Shown piece by piece: positions 23,868-33,435 of a stretch of DNA of 64,000 nt (the first letter of the stretch is position 1; every line of letters starts with the position of its first letter). The DNA comes from Cohnella thermotolerans DSM 17683. Lineage in GTDB: Bacteria; Bacillota; Bacilli; Paenibacillales; Paenibacillaceae. The position numbers and the translations under genes are program-made. Under the pieces are notes generated by a model, which saw nothing but the letters and a program-made list of their open reading frames with translations, was not told the DNA's origin and did no database searches. The stretch covers positions 1 to 64,000 of the forward strand of contig NZ_AUCP01000028.1 in the NCBI RefSeq assembly GCF_000429825.1. Direction: 5' to 3'.

Positions 23868-25415
23868 CTAATGAGCGATTGGGGACGGCGCCAGATGTTC
23901 GACCAGAGCTTGATGCAGCGTCCCTTTGGTTGTCGCCTTGCTTTCGAAGGACAAGCCCGATCGAATCATCGTCCTGACGATTTCCGGCCTCAGCCCGGTA
24001 ATGACGGTTTGGCAGCCCATCATTTTGATCCCGTCGATCAGGCCGATCAGACTCTTCACGATGTCGGGCTCCATCTCGATGACGCCGGACAAATCGATGA
24101 CCAGCTTCTCGATTCGGCTGCTGCCGATCTGGGACAGCACCTTCTCCTCGATGATGTCCGAGCGGGTCTTGTCGACCGTTCCGATCAAAGGGAGGATGGA
24201 GATCGAAGGCGTAAGGGGAATAATCGGCACGGATAAATCTTCGGCCATCTCCTTGTGCGCCCGGGCCAAATCGTCCTTCACCTGGGAGTAACTCATGAAG
24301 AAGTGGCTGAGGAACAGATCGAGCAGCTCGTTGATTCGCTTTTCCATGACGTAAAACTGTTCTTTGTCGGTAAAATGATCGTTGATTCGGTCGTAACGGT
24401 AGAGGAAATCCCAAATGACGCGGCGCACCGCCTGAATCCACTCCAGCTTGAAGGCGAGGTTAAGCGAATGCTTGGCCCAGTTCACGCCTTCCGCCTTGGC
24501 GAAGGATACCGTCTCGTACTCCTTGCCTTGCACGATGTAGAGGACCAGCTTGTAGGCGTTGGCCAACAGGTCGATATTGCCGATCTTCATCATTTCGTCG
24601 ATTTTGTCCTGGGCGTTAACCGCTTCCATAAGGAGTCGCTTTTCGAAAGTCTCCCGGTTTTGGATAAAAAAATCGGCCAAGCTGGAAGACTGGGACGCGT
24701 TCGAATCCAAACGGACCCTCTCGCTTTTCCGCTGAACGCCGGTTCCTCTGGGGAAGACGATCGTAAATTTCGTTCCTACATGTTCCTCGCTCTCGACCTT
24801 GATTTCGCCGTTATGCTGATAAACGACGGAGAACACGAGCGTAAGGCCCATGCCGGTGCCGTTCTCCTTCGTCGAAAAAAAAGGCGTTCCCAGCATGCCG
24901 AGCTTCTCCTTGGGAATACCGCTGCCGCTGTCTTCTATGTATACGATAACTTCGTTCTCCGTCGCTTTATGTCCCACGGTAACGGTGCCTTTTCCCGGGA
25001 TGGCCTCGAAGGCGTTTTTGAGCAGGTTAAAAAACGTTTTCTTCAGTTGATTGCGCTTGCCGTAGATGAAGTTGCCGGGATCTTGGATATCTTTGATCAA
25101 ATTCACCCGATAAAATTGATCCTGGAACAGCTGAATGAGCGACTCCAGCTCCACCGTCAAGTCGATCGATTCGAACGGCTCGTCCTCCCCGTCGGGGCGC
25201 GATACCTGAAGCAGGTTTTGCAAGATGCCGATGGCATTTTCCAGCTCCGATTGGGCGATCTCGATGTAATGCTTCTCATTGCGTTCCTTTAACAGCTGCA
25301 AGAAGCCTTTGACGGCCGTTAACGGATTTTTGATCTCATGAGCGATCCCTGCCGCAATTTGGCCGATGGAAGCAAGCTGGCTTAAATGCGCGTCGTTCCG
25401 ATTGTTCGTATCCAA
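23868..25415 (-). CDS. Soluble histidine kinase fused to an RsbR-like STAS module
   Basis: Unusual 515-residue signalling protein. Residues 8-75 form a HisKA domain with phosphoacceptor His26 (AGIAHEIKNPL), and residues 110-220 an ATPase domain (N box FFNLLKNAFEAI, DSGSGIPKEK, GTGMGLTL). Residues about 240-385 resemble an RsbR-type helical N-domain, and about 395-505 are a STAS domain (LVIDLSGVIEMEPDIVKSLIGLI, then QTVITGLRPEIVRTMI). It has no membrane segment, so it acts in the cytoplasm. The start is a TTG with AGAGG adjacent and AAAGGAAG further upstream. There is no partner regulator gene beside it. A link to a stressosome-like or sporulation phosphorelay is possible but unproven. Confidence 0.87.
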   Translation of the reverse strand: MDTNNRNDAHLSQLASIGQIAAGIAHEIKNPLTAVKGFLQLLKERNEKHYIEIAQSELENAIGILQNLLQVSRPDGEDEPFESIDLTVELESLIQLFQDQFYRVNLIKDIQDPGNFIYGKRNQLKKTFFNLLKNAFEAIPGKGTVTVGHKATENEVIVYIEDSGSGIPKEKLGMLGTPFFSTKENGTGMGLTLVFSVVYQHNGEIKVESEEHVGTKFTIVFPRGTGVQRKSERVRLDSNASQSSSLADFFIQNRETFEKRLLMEAVNAQDKIDEMMKIGNIDLLANAYKLVLYIVQGKEYETVSFAKAEGVNWAKHSLNLAFKLEWIQAVRRVIWDFLYRYDRINDHFTDKEQFYVMEKRINELLDLFLSHFFMSYSQVKDDLARAHKEMAEDLSVPIIPLTPSISILPLIGTVDKTRSDIIEEKVLSQIGSSRIEKLVIDLSGVIEMEPDIVKSLIGLIDGIKMMGCQTVITGLRPEIVRTMIRSGLSFESKATTKGTLHQALVEHLAPSPIAH

Positions 25416-25520
25416 CCTCTAAGCACTTCCTTTCACTGCAAAAATAGCGTAGGAATGTTTTCCTACTTCTATCTCTTCTTAATATACAATAATTTATGCG
25501 AAGGTTGCGGCCGTTCGGGC

Positions 25521-25566
25521 AAAAAGAAGACGCCGGATTTGCCTTTCGGCCCAAAACCGACGTCTT
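25521..25566 (-). terminator. Rho-independent terminator of the MATE gene
   Basis: On the minus strand AAGACGTCGG pairs with CCGGCGTCTT (one wobble), followed by a T run. It lies between the MATE stop and the kinase-STAS gene on the same strand. Confidence 0.8.
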
Positions 25567-25608
25567 GTCGACATTTTATTCGATTTCTCGCGGCTCTTAA
25601 GCGGCGGC

Positions 25609-26985
25609 TTACCCGGCTTCGGCAGCGGCGCCCGGCCGCGAAGCCGCCGCCGCGCCGACCAGGGCTTTGTTCTCCCATGCCCGGCTTCGCCAGCGGAAGA
25701 ACATGATAATGCCGCGCGTCCATTCGTCCGCGGCGATGGCGAGCCACACGCCGGCCAGTCCCATGTCGAGCACGAAGACGAAGAGGTAGCCGAGCGGCAA
25801 GCTCATGCACACCATGGACACGACGCCCCAGTAAACCGGATACTTCGCGTCGCCGGACGCCCGCAGGGCGGGAACGAGCAGAAGATTGAGCGAGCGGCCG
25901 GTCTCCAGCACGATGCTAAGCGTCATCATCTGCGCAGTCAGCTTCCCTATGGCCGGGTCGTCCGTAAACAGGCCGACGAGCGGGTGGCGGAAGAAGATGA
26001 CGACGAGATCGATTGCCACGGTGATGAGCAGACACCAGCGGGCGCTGGCCCATACCCGCCGGTAGGCGTCCTCCTTGCGCCCGGCTCCGACGAGCCGGCC
26101 GACCAGAATCGCCGTGCCCGTGCCGCATGCGACGCTGAAGAGGAACACGTACGACGAAATGTTCATCGCGTACTGGCGGGAAGCGAGCGCCGTCTCGCCC
26201 AGAAACGTCGCATAATAGAGAAAGACGGACTGGCAGGCGTGATACAGCACTTGCTCCAACGCCGTCGGGATGCCGATCTTGAATATTTTCTCCATGTATT
26301 CCTTGACGAACGTCACATAATCCTTCAGACCGATGCGCACGTCCACGATCCGGTACATCATCCAGAAGAAGACGACGGCCGCCGTTCCCCGGCTGATGAC
26401 CGTCGACAGCGCCGCGCCGTCCACTCCGAGCGCAGGCAATCCCGCCGCCCCGAAAATGAGGACGTAGTTGAGCACAATATGAACGACATTCATGCCGAGC
26501 GAGACGAACATAGCTTCCTTCGGGTAACCGTACGTGCGAATAATCCCCGACAGCGCGTTAATAACCGCCTGGAAGAAAATCCATCCCCCGACGATATGCA
26601 GGTAAGACACCGCCATGTCCAGCGTCTTGCCCTCCAGGTTCATCGCCCGCATGAGCGGTTCGGTAAGCGCGACGAACAGCAGGCTGAGCGCGATTCCCGC
26701 CAGCAGGTTCATCGTGACGGTCAGCGCCGCGATCTTGGACGCCTCGACTCTCCGCCCGGAACCGAGATATTGGGAGACGACGACGTCCGCGCCGTTGTTG
26801 ATGACGCCGATGATGAGAACCGCGATAAAAATGAATTGCGAAGCGACGCCGACCGCCGACACCGCTTCGTCGGACACGCCGCTGAGCATCAAGGTGTCGG
26901 CGGAGCTCATGAGCATAAACAGCAAATTTTCCAGCAAAATCGGCCAGGTCAGACGGAACAGGCCGAGTTCGCGATTCGTTACCAT
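25609..26985 (-). CDS. MATE-family multidrug/metabolite efflux transporter
   Basis: Cation-coupled exporter of 458 residues with about twelve membrane segments in two homologous halves. The first half opens with LFRLTWPILLENLLFMLMSSADTLMLS and contains GNGADVVVSQYLGSG-like sequence; the second opens at IFKIGIPTALEQVLYHACQ with GTGTAILVGRLVGAGRKEDA. Both are hallmark MATE positions. The start at 26985 (MVTNREL) is chosen because AGAGGTGG lies just before it; the ATG at 27015 has no such site. Substrate unknown. It is divergent from the membrane protein gene at 27196. Confidence 0.9.
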   Translation of the reverse strand: MVTNRELGLFRLTWPILLENLLFMLMSSADTLMLSGVSDEAVSAVGVASQFIFIAVLIIGVINNGADVVVSQYLGSGRRVEASKIAALTVTMNLLAGIALSLLFVALTEPLMRAMNLEGKTLDMAVSYLHIVGGWIFFQAVINALSGIIRTYGYPKEAMFVSLGMNVVHIVLNYVLIFGAAGLPALGVDGAALSTVISRGTAAVVFFWMMYRIVDVRIGLKDYVTFVKEYMEKIFKIGIPTALEQVLYHACQSVFLYYATFLGETALASRQYAMNISSYVFLFSVACGTGTAILVGRLVGAGRKEDAYRRVWASARWCLLITVAIDLVVIFFRHPLVGLFTDDPAIGKLTAQMMTLSIVLETGRSLNLLLVPALRASGDAKYPVYWGVVSMVCMSLPLGYLFVFVLDMGLAGVWLAIAADEWTRGIIMFFRWRSRAWENKALVGAAAASRPGAAAEAG

Positions 26986-27195
26986 GCAAGCCACCTCTGG
27001 TTGTCTTTGCGACACTGCGGATTTCGAGACCCAACCATGTTAGCATAAACGCGCGTTCACGACAATGGCTCCGCTGCCGGTTATCCGCTTTCAGCAAACT
27101 TTAATATGATCTTTATTTTTAGTTAAGAGTCGAACGTTAGAATAAGCGGAGAGAACGGCTCTTAGCTTACAGCCAGGAAGGCGGTTGTCTCTGCC

Positions 27196-27813
27196 ATGAA
27201 TCATTCCAGAAAAGCGTTCATACCGGCGGCCCTTGTCGCCTTCGCGAGCATTGCCTTGATCGTTTATTCCTTCTACGCTTCTTCCCGCGGCCGAGGGCAT
27301 CCGCCGAACATGCCGGCGGCAGGGGCCCGGCCTCCCGGCGGGGAGCGGGAAGAAGGACTCGATCCGTTTACGCTGTTCGGAACGTTGGCCGTCGTCTGCG
27401 GGGCCGTCAGCTTCACCTGGCTGAGGTTCAAGAAGAAGCTCGTCTCCCCGTCGCCGATTGTGAAGAAGCTGGCCAAGCTTCTTTACCGCGTCCATCCGTT
27501 TACGGGTTGGGCCGCGCTCCTTCTGATCGCGGCGCACGGATCGTATTTTCTCGTCACGAAGCTTAACGACCACAAAATCTACACAGGGCTCGCCTCGTTT
27601 CTCATCTTGCTGGCTCTGGCCGGCTACGGCTTCCTGATCAAGCGCGTCCGCAACAAGTGGCTACGCAAAGCTCATTTTTATTTGAGCCTGCTATGGATTC
27701 CGGCTTTGCTGTTGCACGCCGGAGGATCGTTCCTCGGGACGGCGCTCGCCACGGCGGCGGTGTGGGCCGCCGTCTGGCTGCTGGAGCGTGCGACCCAGCC
27801 AAAGCCCGCCTGA
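27196..27813 (+). CDS. Membrane protein with ferric-reductase/cytochrome b-like histidines
   Basis: Integral membrane protein of 205 residues with about five hydrophobic segments. One N-terminal segment and a Gly/Pro-rich loop are followed by a four-helix core in which histidines recur: YRVHPFTGW, LLIAAHGSY, RKAHFYLSL and ALLLHAGGS. Paired histidines two helices apart suggest a b-type heme, as in ferric-reductase-like or DUF4405-type proteins. The assignment is by pattern only. The gene is monocistronic and ends at a strong terminator. Confidence 0.6.
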   Translation: MNHSRKAFIPAALVAFASIALIVYSFYASSRGRGHPPNMPAAGARPPGGEREEGLDPFTLFGTLAVVCGAVSFTWLRFKKKLVSPSPIVKKLAKLLYRVHPFTGWAALLLIAAHGSYFLVTKLNDHKIYTGLASFLILLALAGYGFLIKRVRNKWLRKAHFYLSLLWIPALLLHAGGSFLGTALATAAVWAAVWLLERATQPKPA

Positions 27814-27823
27814 GCCGGAGTAG

Positions 27824-27868
27824 AGGGAAGACCGGGTGTTCGAATTCGGGCATCCGGTCTTCCCTTTG
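27824..27868 (+). terminator. Rho-independent terminator after the heme-like membrane protein
   Basis: A perfect 12-bp stem AGGGAAGACCGG/CCGGTCTTCCCT (27824-27835 and 27854-27865) precedes a short T run. Confidence 0.85.
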
Positions 27869-28052
27869 TTCGGCGTTCCCTTTAAACTGAATGCGAAGCG
27901 AACGTCGACGACTTACGGAGGGCTATTTGATTGGTAAAGCCCAAACATATCCGATTTCATTGGAAAATTCCCTAATTTGTTAAAAGGGAGAGATTCGAGC
28001 AAAAGGTTCCTCCTTTATAATGAAAGCAAGCTATTCCAAGGAGGACAATGCG

Positions 28053-29096
28053 ATGGCTCTCGCTGGAAGAAATCGTTCCGCGCTTTGGTTCATCTGGTTG
28101 GCCGCTTTCATACTGCTCTTCGACTCGGCTGCCGTGCTTTCGCTTCCTTCGGCCGATACGGACCGCGTTCTCGGGTACGCGGTGGTCTTCGACTTCGCGA
28201 TCGTCATTCCGCTGCTGTACTGGTTGTTGGTGGCGCGGTGCAAAGGAAAATCCGTTCTTAAAGCGGCTCCCTTCACGATCGCGGGCGCAGTGGTGGCATG
28301 GCTCGTGCTTCCCGCCTCGCTCCGGGGCCAGGTGTGGGACGTCGTGTGGCCGATAGAACTGCTGATCGCAGCCGTCGAGATCGCCTTGATCGGTTACGAG
28401 CTTCGAATGTTGTATCGGTTCGTCCAACGCTTCAGGCGTACGAAGCGTTTCGAGCCCGACATGGGCGAGGCGCTCCGCATAGCGGCTAAGGAAGCTTTCG
28501 GCGCTTCCAGAATCGCCTCCTTGGTGCAGCATGACGTCAGCGTCGTCTATTACCTCCTGTTTTCCTGGAAGCGGAAGCGCGCCGCCGAAGCGGCAGACGG
28601 CACGCCGGCGTACTCCTACCATCGAAAGACGTCGTTGACGCTCTACGCTGGCTTGATCACGCATATCGTCGTGTTCGAAGCGGTCTTCCTTCATCTGCTC
28701 GTGCAGCAATGGTCGCCGATCGCCGCTTGGGTTCTGACGGCTGCGGATGTCTGGATCGTCGCGCTTCTCTGGGCGGACTGCCGCGCATCGGCGCTTTGTC
28801 CGATCCGGTTGACCGCCGGAACGATTCGCCTCCGTTACGGGCTCCGCATTCAGGCGGACGTGCCGCTCGACAGCATCGCGGCCGTCTCCGCGGCTTTGTC
28901 GTTCGAGCCGGACGCAGCCGAACGCAAGCGCTTCGCGACGCCGCTGCTCGGCACTCCGAATGTGCGGATCGAATTGAAGCGTCCGCAGACGATGGACGGA
29001 TTGCTGTTCCTGCCGCGCGAAGTGAACGGTTTCTATCTGGCGGTCGACGATCCGCAAGCGTTCGTTCGCGACATTGCCGCCGCGCAAAGGGAATAA
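28053..29096 (+). CDS. Uncharacterised multi-pass membrane protein with PH-like C-terminus
   Basis: Membrane protein of 347 residues. The start at 28053 is set by AAGGAGG; an in-frame ATG at 28020 precedes that site. Four hydrophobic helices lie in the first 120 residues, then a charged cytoplasmic section (MLYRFVQRFRRTKRF), then two more helices around 205-255, and a soluble C-terminal 90 residues that look like the bacterial PH fold (TIRLRYGLRIQADVPLDSI). Proteins of this kind are often labelled beta-carotene monooxygenase in databases, without support. TATAAT at 28016-28021 may be its -10. Function unknown. Confidence 0.65.
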   Translation: MALAGRNRSALWFIWLAAFILLFDSAAVLSLPSADTDRVLGYAVVFDFAIVIPLLYWLLVARCKGKSVLKAAPFTIAGAVVAWLVLPASLRGQVWDVVWPIELLIAAVEIALIGYELRMLYRFVQRFRRTKRFEPDMGEALRIAAKEAFGASRIASLVQHDVSVVYYLLFSWKRKRAAEAADGTPAYSYHRKTSLTLYAGLITHIVVFEAVFLHLLVQQWSPIAAWVLTAADVWIVALLWADCRASALCPIRLTAGTIRLRYGLRIQADVPLDSIAAVSAALSFEPDAAERKRFATPLLGTPNVRIELKRPQTMDGLLFLPREVNGFYLAVDDPQAFVRDIAAAQRE

Positions 29097-29139
29097 GCCG
29101 GCCGGAAACCAGACAGCCGAGATATAGGCGCTTGAAAGA

Positions 29140-29182
29140 AAATGGCGACGTTAGGGAGCTGATCCTGCGTCGCCATTTTTTG
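29140..29182 (+). terminator. Rho-independent terminator with a stem repeated elsewhere in the window
   Basis: A perfect 11-bp stem AAATGGCGACG/CGTCGCCATTT (29140-29150 and 29168-29178) encloses a 17-nt loop and is followed by T. The same stem with an equal loop length is found at 63331-63374. Confidence 0.85.
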
Positions 29183-29371
29183 ATTATGGGCAAGCGACGG
29201 CCATCGGCTTCCTTGGAGCTGTCGCAGACCGCGCTGCAAGATCGATTTGATGATACGGAAAAATGCTGTCGAAATGAGTTCGTTCGATTAATATTGAAAG
29301 CGTTATGGCATTTTGTTTTATATTTTAGATTAGAATCAAACCATCGCTTGATCGCGCGAAGGAGGGGGCTT

Positions 29372-31180
29372 ATGCGGCAGTGGATCCGAAGACTGACGCC
29401 CGAGACGCTCAAAAACCGGATTCTGCTGGCGTTTCTGCTGCTGGTGCTCGCACCGATCGCCGGGCTCGTCGTTTACAATTTCGGAGAGACGGAACGGGTG
29501 CTGCAGGAAAATGCCGCGACGAAGAACATGGAGCAGCTGGAAGAGATCCAGAAGAGCTTCGTCGACGCGATGAGTCTGGTCATGAAGACGGGGCTGCTGC
29601 TGGAGCAGGACGAGACGCTGCGCTCGGCGCTGCAGCATCCCGAGCAATACGACACCTTGAAGCGGAAGGCGATCGTGGAGAACAAGTTTGCCGGCATCGA
29701 GAACAGCTTCTTCCTTACGGGGACGACCGTTTACTACACCTTGATCGATTTTTACGGGCACGTTTACACCTCCTTCTCCCCCCGCAATCCCTTAAACTAC
29801 GAGGAATTGAAAAACGAGCCCTGGGTCAAGGCCTTGCAGCGCAAGGACGGAGACCGTTATTTCTGGAACCCGGCGGATACCAATTACGTCGTCAGGGAAC
29901 GCACGACGAGCCGGAACATGCTGAGCCTGTACGAGCTTCTGCGTGACGATTCGCTGAGGCCCTTCGCCTACGGGCGCTTCAGCATCGACTACGAGGAATG
30001 GTTCTACCGCACGACCAAAGACCGCCAGGGCGAAGGCGCCTACTTCCTTCTCGATTCCTCCGGGAAGCCGATTTTGCAGTCGGTCGCGGGGGAGCCGTTC
30101 GAACCGTCCGTATCGGCCGCCATCGTCCGTAGTTCGGACAGCTCCGCGGCGACGTCTTCGCTGATTCAGCAGCGGGAACGCGCGCTGTATACGTACAGCC
30201 ATATCCCGGAGCTGAACGGCTACTTGGTCAAGAAAGTGCCGCTGTCCCTTCTTTTCAAGGAAGTGGATCGGCAGAAGCAGCGTTTCCTGCTGGGGTTCGC
30301 GGTCATTTTGCTGCTGTTCGTCATGCTCACCTATCTGATTTCCTCGACGATTACGGTTCCGCTCAAGCGCTTTCAAAAAAGGATGGAAACATCCGTCAAA
30401 GCCAATCTGAAGGTGAAGCTGCCCGAACAAGGAAGAGGCGAGATTCTGGCGCTGACGCGCAGCTTCAATTCGATCATCGACGACATCCATGCGCTGCTGG
30501 AACGGCTCAAGCTGGAGGAGCGGCAGAAGCAATTCGTGCGGTTCCAGGCGCTGCTGGCGCAGATGAATCCCCATTTTCTGCTGAACACGTTGAACACGGT
30601 CAAGAGCATCGCGCTCGAGAGGGACCAGGACGACATTTACGACATTTGCGTGTCGCTGGGCAAAATTCTGGAAACGACGCTGAATACGGAAGTCGATCTT
30701 ATTTTGCTGAAAGACGAGATGACGCTCATCGATTCCTACATGGAAATCCAAAACGCGAGGTTCGGCCCCGGCATCGAGTTGGCGTACGAAGTGAGCGAAG
30801 AGCTTCTTTACGCGCTCGTTCCGAAGTTTTGTCTTCAGCCGCTGGTGGAGAACGCCATTCTTCACGGCTTCCGGCAGGCCACAGTCCGGGGACGGATCGC
30901 GATCAAGGCAACGGCGCGCCGCTCCCAGCTTTATCTGGAGGTGGCGGACAACGGCATCGGCATCGAACGAGCGAAGCAATCGAAGCGGCCGCGCAAACGG
31001 AAGGGGATCGGCGTGCAGAACGTTCGGGAAAGCCTGGAGCTCCTGTTCAAAAATCAGCCCACCGGGCTCGCGCTGGAGTCTTCGGCCGAAGGGACGACCG
31101 CGGTCATGCACTTCCCGCTGCTGCTGTCGAAGCCGTATGAGAAAGGGGAAATCCGATATGTGGCGAACGCTGATCGTTGA
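29372..31180 (+). CDS. YesM-type sensor histidine kinase
   Basis: Membrane sensor kinase of 602 residues from ATG 29372, which follows AAGGAGGGG; a much longer in-frame reading upstream crosses the terminator at 29140 and is not real. Transmembrane segments at about 15-35 and 305-330 flank an extracytoplasmic sensor, then HAMP, the histidine motif QMNPHFLLNTLN (His401), and an ATPase domain with FCLQPLVENAILHGF and ADNGIGIERA. The gene overlaps its response regulator. The complete importer at 32025-35223 follows, and its ligand is the likely signal. A cre-like sequence (two mismatches) lies at 29295-29308. Confidence 0.9.
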   Translation: MRQWIRRLTPETLKNRILLAFLLLVLAPIAGLVVYNFGETERVLQENAATKNMEQLEEIQKSFVDAMSLVMKTGLLLEQDETLRSALQHPEQYDTLKRKAIVENKFAGIENSFFLTGTTVYYTLIDFYGHVYTSFSPRNPLNYEELKNEPWVKALQRKDGDRYFWNPADTNYVVRERTTSRNMLSLYELLRDDSLRPFAYGRFSIDYEEWFYRTTKDRQGEGAYFLLDSSGKPILQSVAGEPFEPSVSAAIVRSSDSSAATSSLIQQRERALYTYSHIPELNGYLVKKVPLSLLFKEVDRQKQRFLLGFAVILLLFVMLTYLISSTITVPLKRFQKRMETSVKANLKVKLPEQGRGEILALTRSFNSIIDDIHALLERLKLEERQKQFVRFQALLAQMNPHFLLNTLNTVKSIALERDQDDIYDICVSLGKILETTLNTEVDLILLKDEMTLIDSYMEIQNARFGPGIELAYEVSEELLYALVPKFCLQPLVENAILHGFRQATVRGRIAIKATARRSQLYLEVADNGIGIERAKQSKRPRKRKGIGVQNVRESLELLFKNQPTGLALESSAEGTTAVMHFPLLLSKPYEKGEIRYVANADR

Positions 31181-31913
31181 GGATGAGCAGCCCGCAAGAG
31201 CGAGTCTGCGCAAGCTGATGGGCAAAGCGGAGGTCCCGTTCGAGATCGTGGGGGAGGCGGCCGACGGGCAGGAGGCGCTCGCGCTGATCCGCGAGCTGCG
31301 CCCGGACGTCGTCATCACCGACATCGTCATGCCCGTCATGGACGGGGTGACGCTGCTGCGATTGGCGAGGGAGGAAGGGTTCGAATGCCGCTTCGTCATG
31401 CTGACGTGCATGGGCGAATTCGAATACGCGCGTCAAGCCGTCGAGTATGGAGCGTCCAGCTACATGCTCAAGCTGTCCATGGACGCGGGCGGCCTTCGGC
31501 AAACGATGAACAAGGTGGCGGGCGAGTTGGAACGGCGGGAGCGGCTCCGCAAGGTCGAGAAGTGGTTTCCGGACAAGGCCGAGCCGACGGATCACCCGGA
31601 GCTGAACCGGATGATCCGCCATATCGAAGAGCATTACGCCGAAGACATTACGCTCAAGGGCTTGGCCGATTGGATCCGGATGGACGCCAGCTACGTCAGC
31701 GATCTGTTCAAGAAGAAGACCGGAACGACGCTGACCCATTACATTCAGAAGCGCCGAATCCAGGCGGCCAAGATGCTGCTGGCGGAGACGGACCGGACGG
31801 TCAGCGAGATCGGACGGCAGGTAGGCTTCGAGAACGACAATTATTTTATCAAGGTTTTCAAAAGATGGTGCGGAGCGACACCCAGCGAATACCGGAGGAG
31901 GCTGTCCGAATAA
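31158..31913 (+). CDS. YesN-type response regulator with AraC DNA-binding domain
   Basis: Response regulator of 251 residues starting at ATG 31158 inside the kinase gene, after AAAGGGG. The receiver has VEDE, Asp55 in ITDIVMPVM, and the Lys position in SYMLKLSMD, where most relatives have KP; the missing proline is a small departure. The C-terminal AraC domain covers about 150-248 (ITLKGLADWIRMDASYVSDLFKKK, then VGFENDNYFIKVFKRW). It probably activates the adjacent importer genes. Confidence 0.9.
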   Translation: MWRTLIVEDEQPARASLRKLMGKAEVPFEIVGEAADGQEALALIRELRPDVVITDIVMPVMDGVTLLRLAREEGFECRFVMLTCMGEFEYARQAVEYGASSYMLKLSMDAGGLRQTMNKVAGELERRERLRKVEKWFPDKAEPTDHPELNRMIRHIEEHYAEDITLKGLADWIRMDASYVSDLFKKKTGTTLTHYIQKRRIQAAKMLLAETDRTVSEIGRQVGFENDNYFIKVFKRWCGATPSEYRRRLSE

Positions 31914-32024
31914 AGGCTAAAATTCGTTCTATGAATCGCCAAAAGGCGTTCATCCCCTCTTCGCCGTCCGGATGGTACAGTTGGAATCGTAATGCGAGAC
32001 ATCAGTGCAAGGGGGATTAAGCGT

Positions 32025-33350
32025 ATGAGAGGGAAAAGATGGTGGACGCCCGCGCTGGCCGTCGCGCTGTCGGCGGTTCTGCTCACCGGATGCGGAAGCA
32101 ACGGGAATACGGGCGACGCCCAGCCGGGAACGGCCGGAGCGTCCTCCGGGAAGCCGGCGCAGAAGGTGAAGCTGAAATTGTGGGGAGCCGTTCCCGCCGA
32201 AGCGGGCCCGCAAGCGGTCGTCGACGCGTGGAACGCGGAGAATCCGGATGTCGAGGTCGAATACGTCCGGTACGTCAACGACGACGCCGGCAACCTGAAG
32301 CTGGACACGGCGCTCATGACCGGACAGGATGCCGACCTGTACTTCAGCTACGTGCTAAGCCGGCTGCAGAAGCGGGTGGACGCCGGGGTGGCCGCCGATC
32401 TGACCGCCCGGACGGATTACGACATCGACGGGCAGATGGGGCCGGATGCCGCGCAGTGGAAAATCAACGGCAAGTATTACGGCGTTCCGACCAAGAAGAA
32501 TATGTCGTTCATCTGGCTGAACAAGAACATGCTCGACGAAGCCGGTCTCCCGGTGCCGCCTCTGGACTGGACCTGGCCGGACCTGGAGCAATACGCCGCC
32601 AAGCTGACGAAACCGGGCGTCTACGGGTTCCTGCAGCACGAAGCGAGCTTCACGGCCGCCATCGACGGCACGATCGCGGGTCTCGGGGTGACGAAAGCCG
32701 ACGGCACGTCCAACTTCGACAACCCGCTGTGGAAGCAGTGGCTGCAAATCAACCACGATATGATGTACAAGGATAAATCGACGCCGGAATACGGCGAGCA
32801 GCTCACCAGCAAAATGCCGGTCGACACGATGTTCCTCAAGGGCGAAGCCGCCATGCTGAACGCGGGCGAATTCATCTTCCGCAACGCCAACAACCTGAAG
32901 GACTACCCGCACGACTTCAAGATCGCCTTCGCGACGATTCCGCGCATCTCCGCGGATCAGCAAAATTACAAATACGCCGGCGGTGTAGGCGACATGCTGT
33001 CGGTGAACGCCAAGTCGAAGAATCAGGAAGCCGCGTGGAAGTTCGTGAAATGGTACGCGGACGGCGGCATGCTGCCGATGGCCAGCGGCGGACGGATTCC
33101 TTCCTCCAAGAGCGTCGACAGCGCGAAGGCGATCGACCTTCTGCTCAAGGGCGTCGAAGACAAGTACGACCGGGAGTCGCTCGACAATGTCGTGTTCGGC
33201 AAGTTCGAATCGTTCCAGCTCGACATTCCGCAGCAGGTTATCGACGCCCGGAAGGAAGAGTACGAGAAGTACTTCCTGAACAAGCAGGATCTCGATACGA
33301 CGCTTAAGAACATGGCGGATCGTCACAACAAGTTGCTTCAGCAAAAATAA
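32025..33350 (+). CDS. Sugar ABC importer substrate-binding lipoprotein (CUT1)
   Basis: Extracytoplasmic binding protein of 441 residues, start set by AAGGGGG seven bases before ATG 32025. The signal peptide ends in the lipobox LLTGCGS. The binding fold has KLKLWGAVPAEAGPQAVVDAWN, PDVEVEYVRYVND, TGQDADLYFSYV, and YGVPTKKNMSFIWLNKNMLDEAGL. The ligand is not evident from the sequence. It is the first gene of a binding protein-permease-permease cassette next to a kinase/regulator pair. Confidence 0.88.
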   Translation: MRGKRWWTPALAVALSAVLLTGCGSNGNTGDAQPGTAGASSGKPAQKVKLKLWGAVPAEAGPQAVVDAWNAENPDVEVEYVRYVNDDAGNLKLDTALMTGQDADLYFSYVLSRLQKRVDAGVAADLTARTDYDIDGQMGPDAAQWKINGKYYGVPTKKNMSFIWLNKNMLDEAGLPVPPLDWTWPDLEQYAAKLTKPGVYGFLQHEASFTAAIDGTIAGLGVTKADGTSNFDNPLWKQWLQINHDMMYKDKSTPEYGEQLTSKMPVDTMFLKGEAAMLNAGEFIFRNANNLKDYPHDFKIAFATIPRISADQQNYKYAGGVGDMLSVNAKSKNQEAAWKFVKWYADGGMLPMASGGRIPSSKSVDSAKAIDLLLKGVEDKYDRESLDNVVFGKFESFQLDIPQQVIDARKEEYEKYFLNKQDLDTTLKNMADRHNKLLQQK

Positions 33351-33366
33351 GGTTCCGCGGCGTGAG

Positions 33367-33400
33367 AGAAGAAGGAACGCGCGCTTCCTTCTTCTTTTTT
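33367..33400 (+). terminator. Hairpin with U-tract between binding-protein and permease genes
   Basis: An 11-bp stem AGAAGAAGGAA/TTCCTTCTTCT (33367-33377 and 33385-33395) followed by T. As the operon continues with permeases, it likely lets binding-protein mRNA outnumber permease mRNA. Confidence 0.75.
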
Positions 33401-33435
33401 ACGCCCGGAACGGGCATTCGAAAGGCGGCGATACC

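Noticed and set aside
28709-29371. In-frame N-terminal extension of the second histidine kinase
   Set aside because: It crosses a strong terminator at 29140 and antisense-like sequence; ATG 29372 has AAGGAGGGG and begins with the expected membrane segment.
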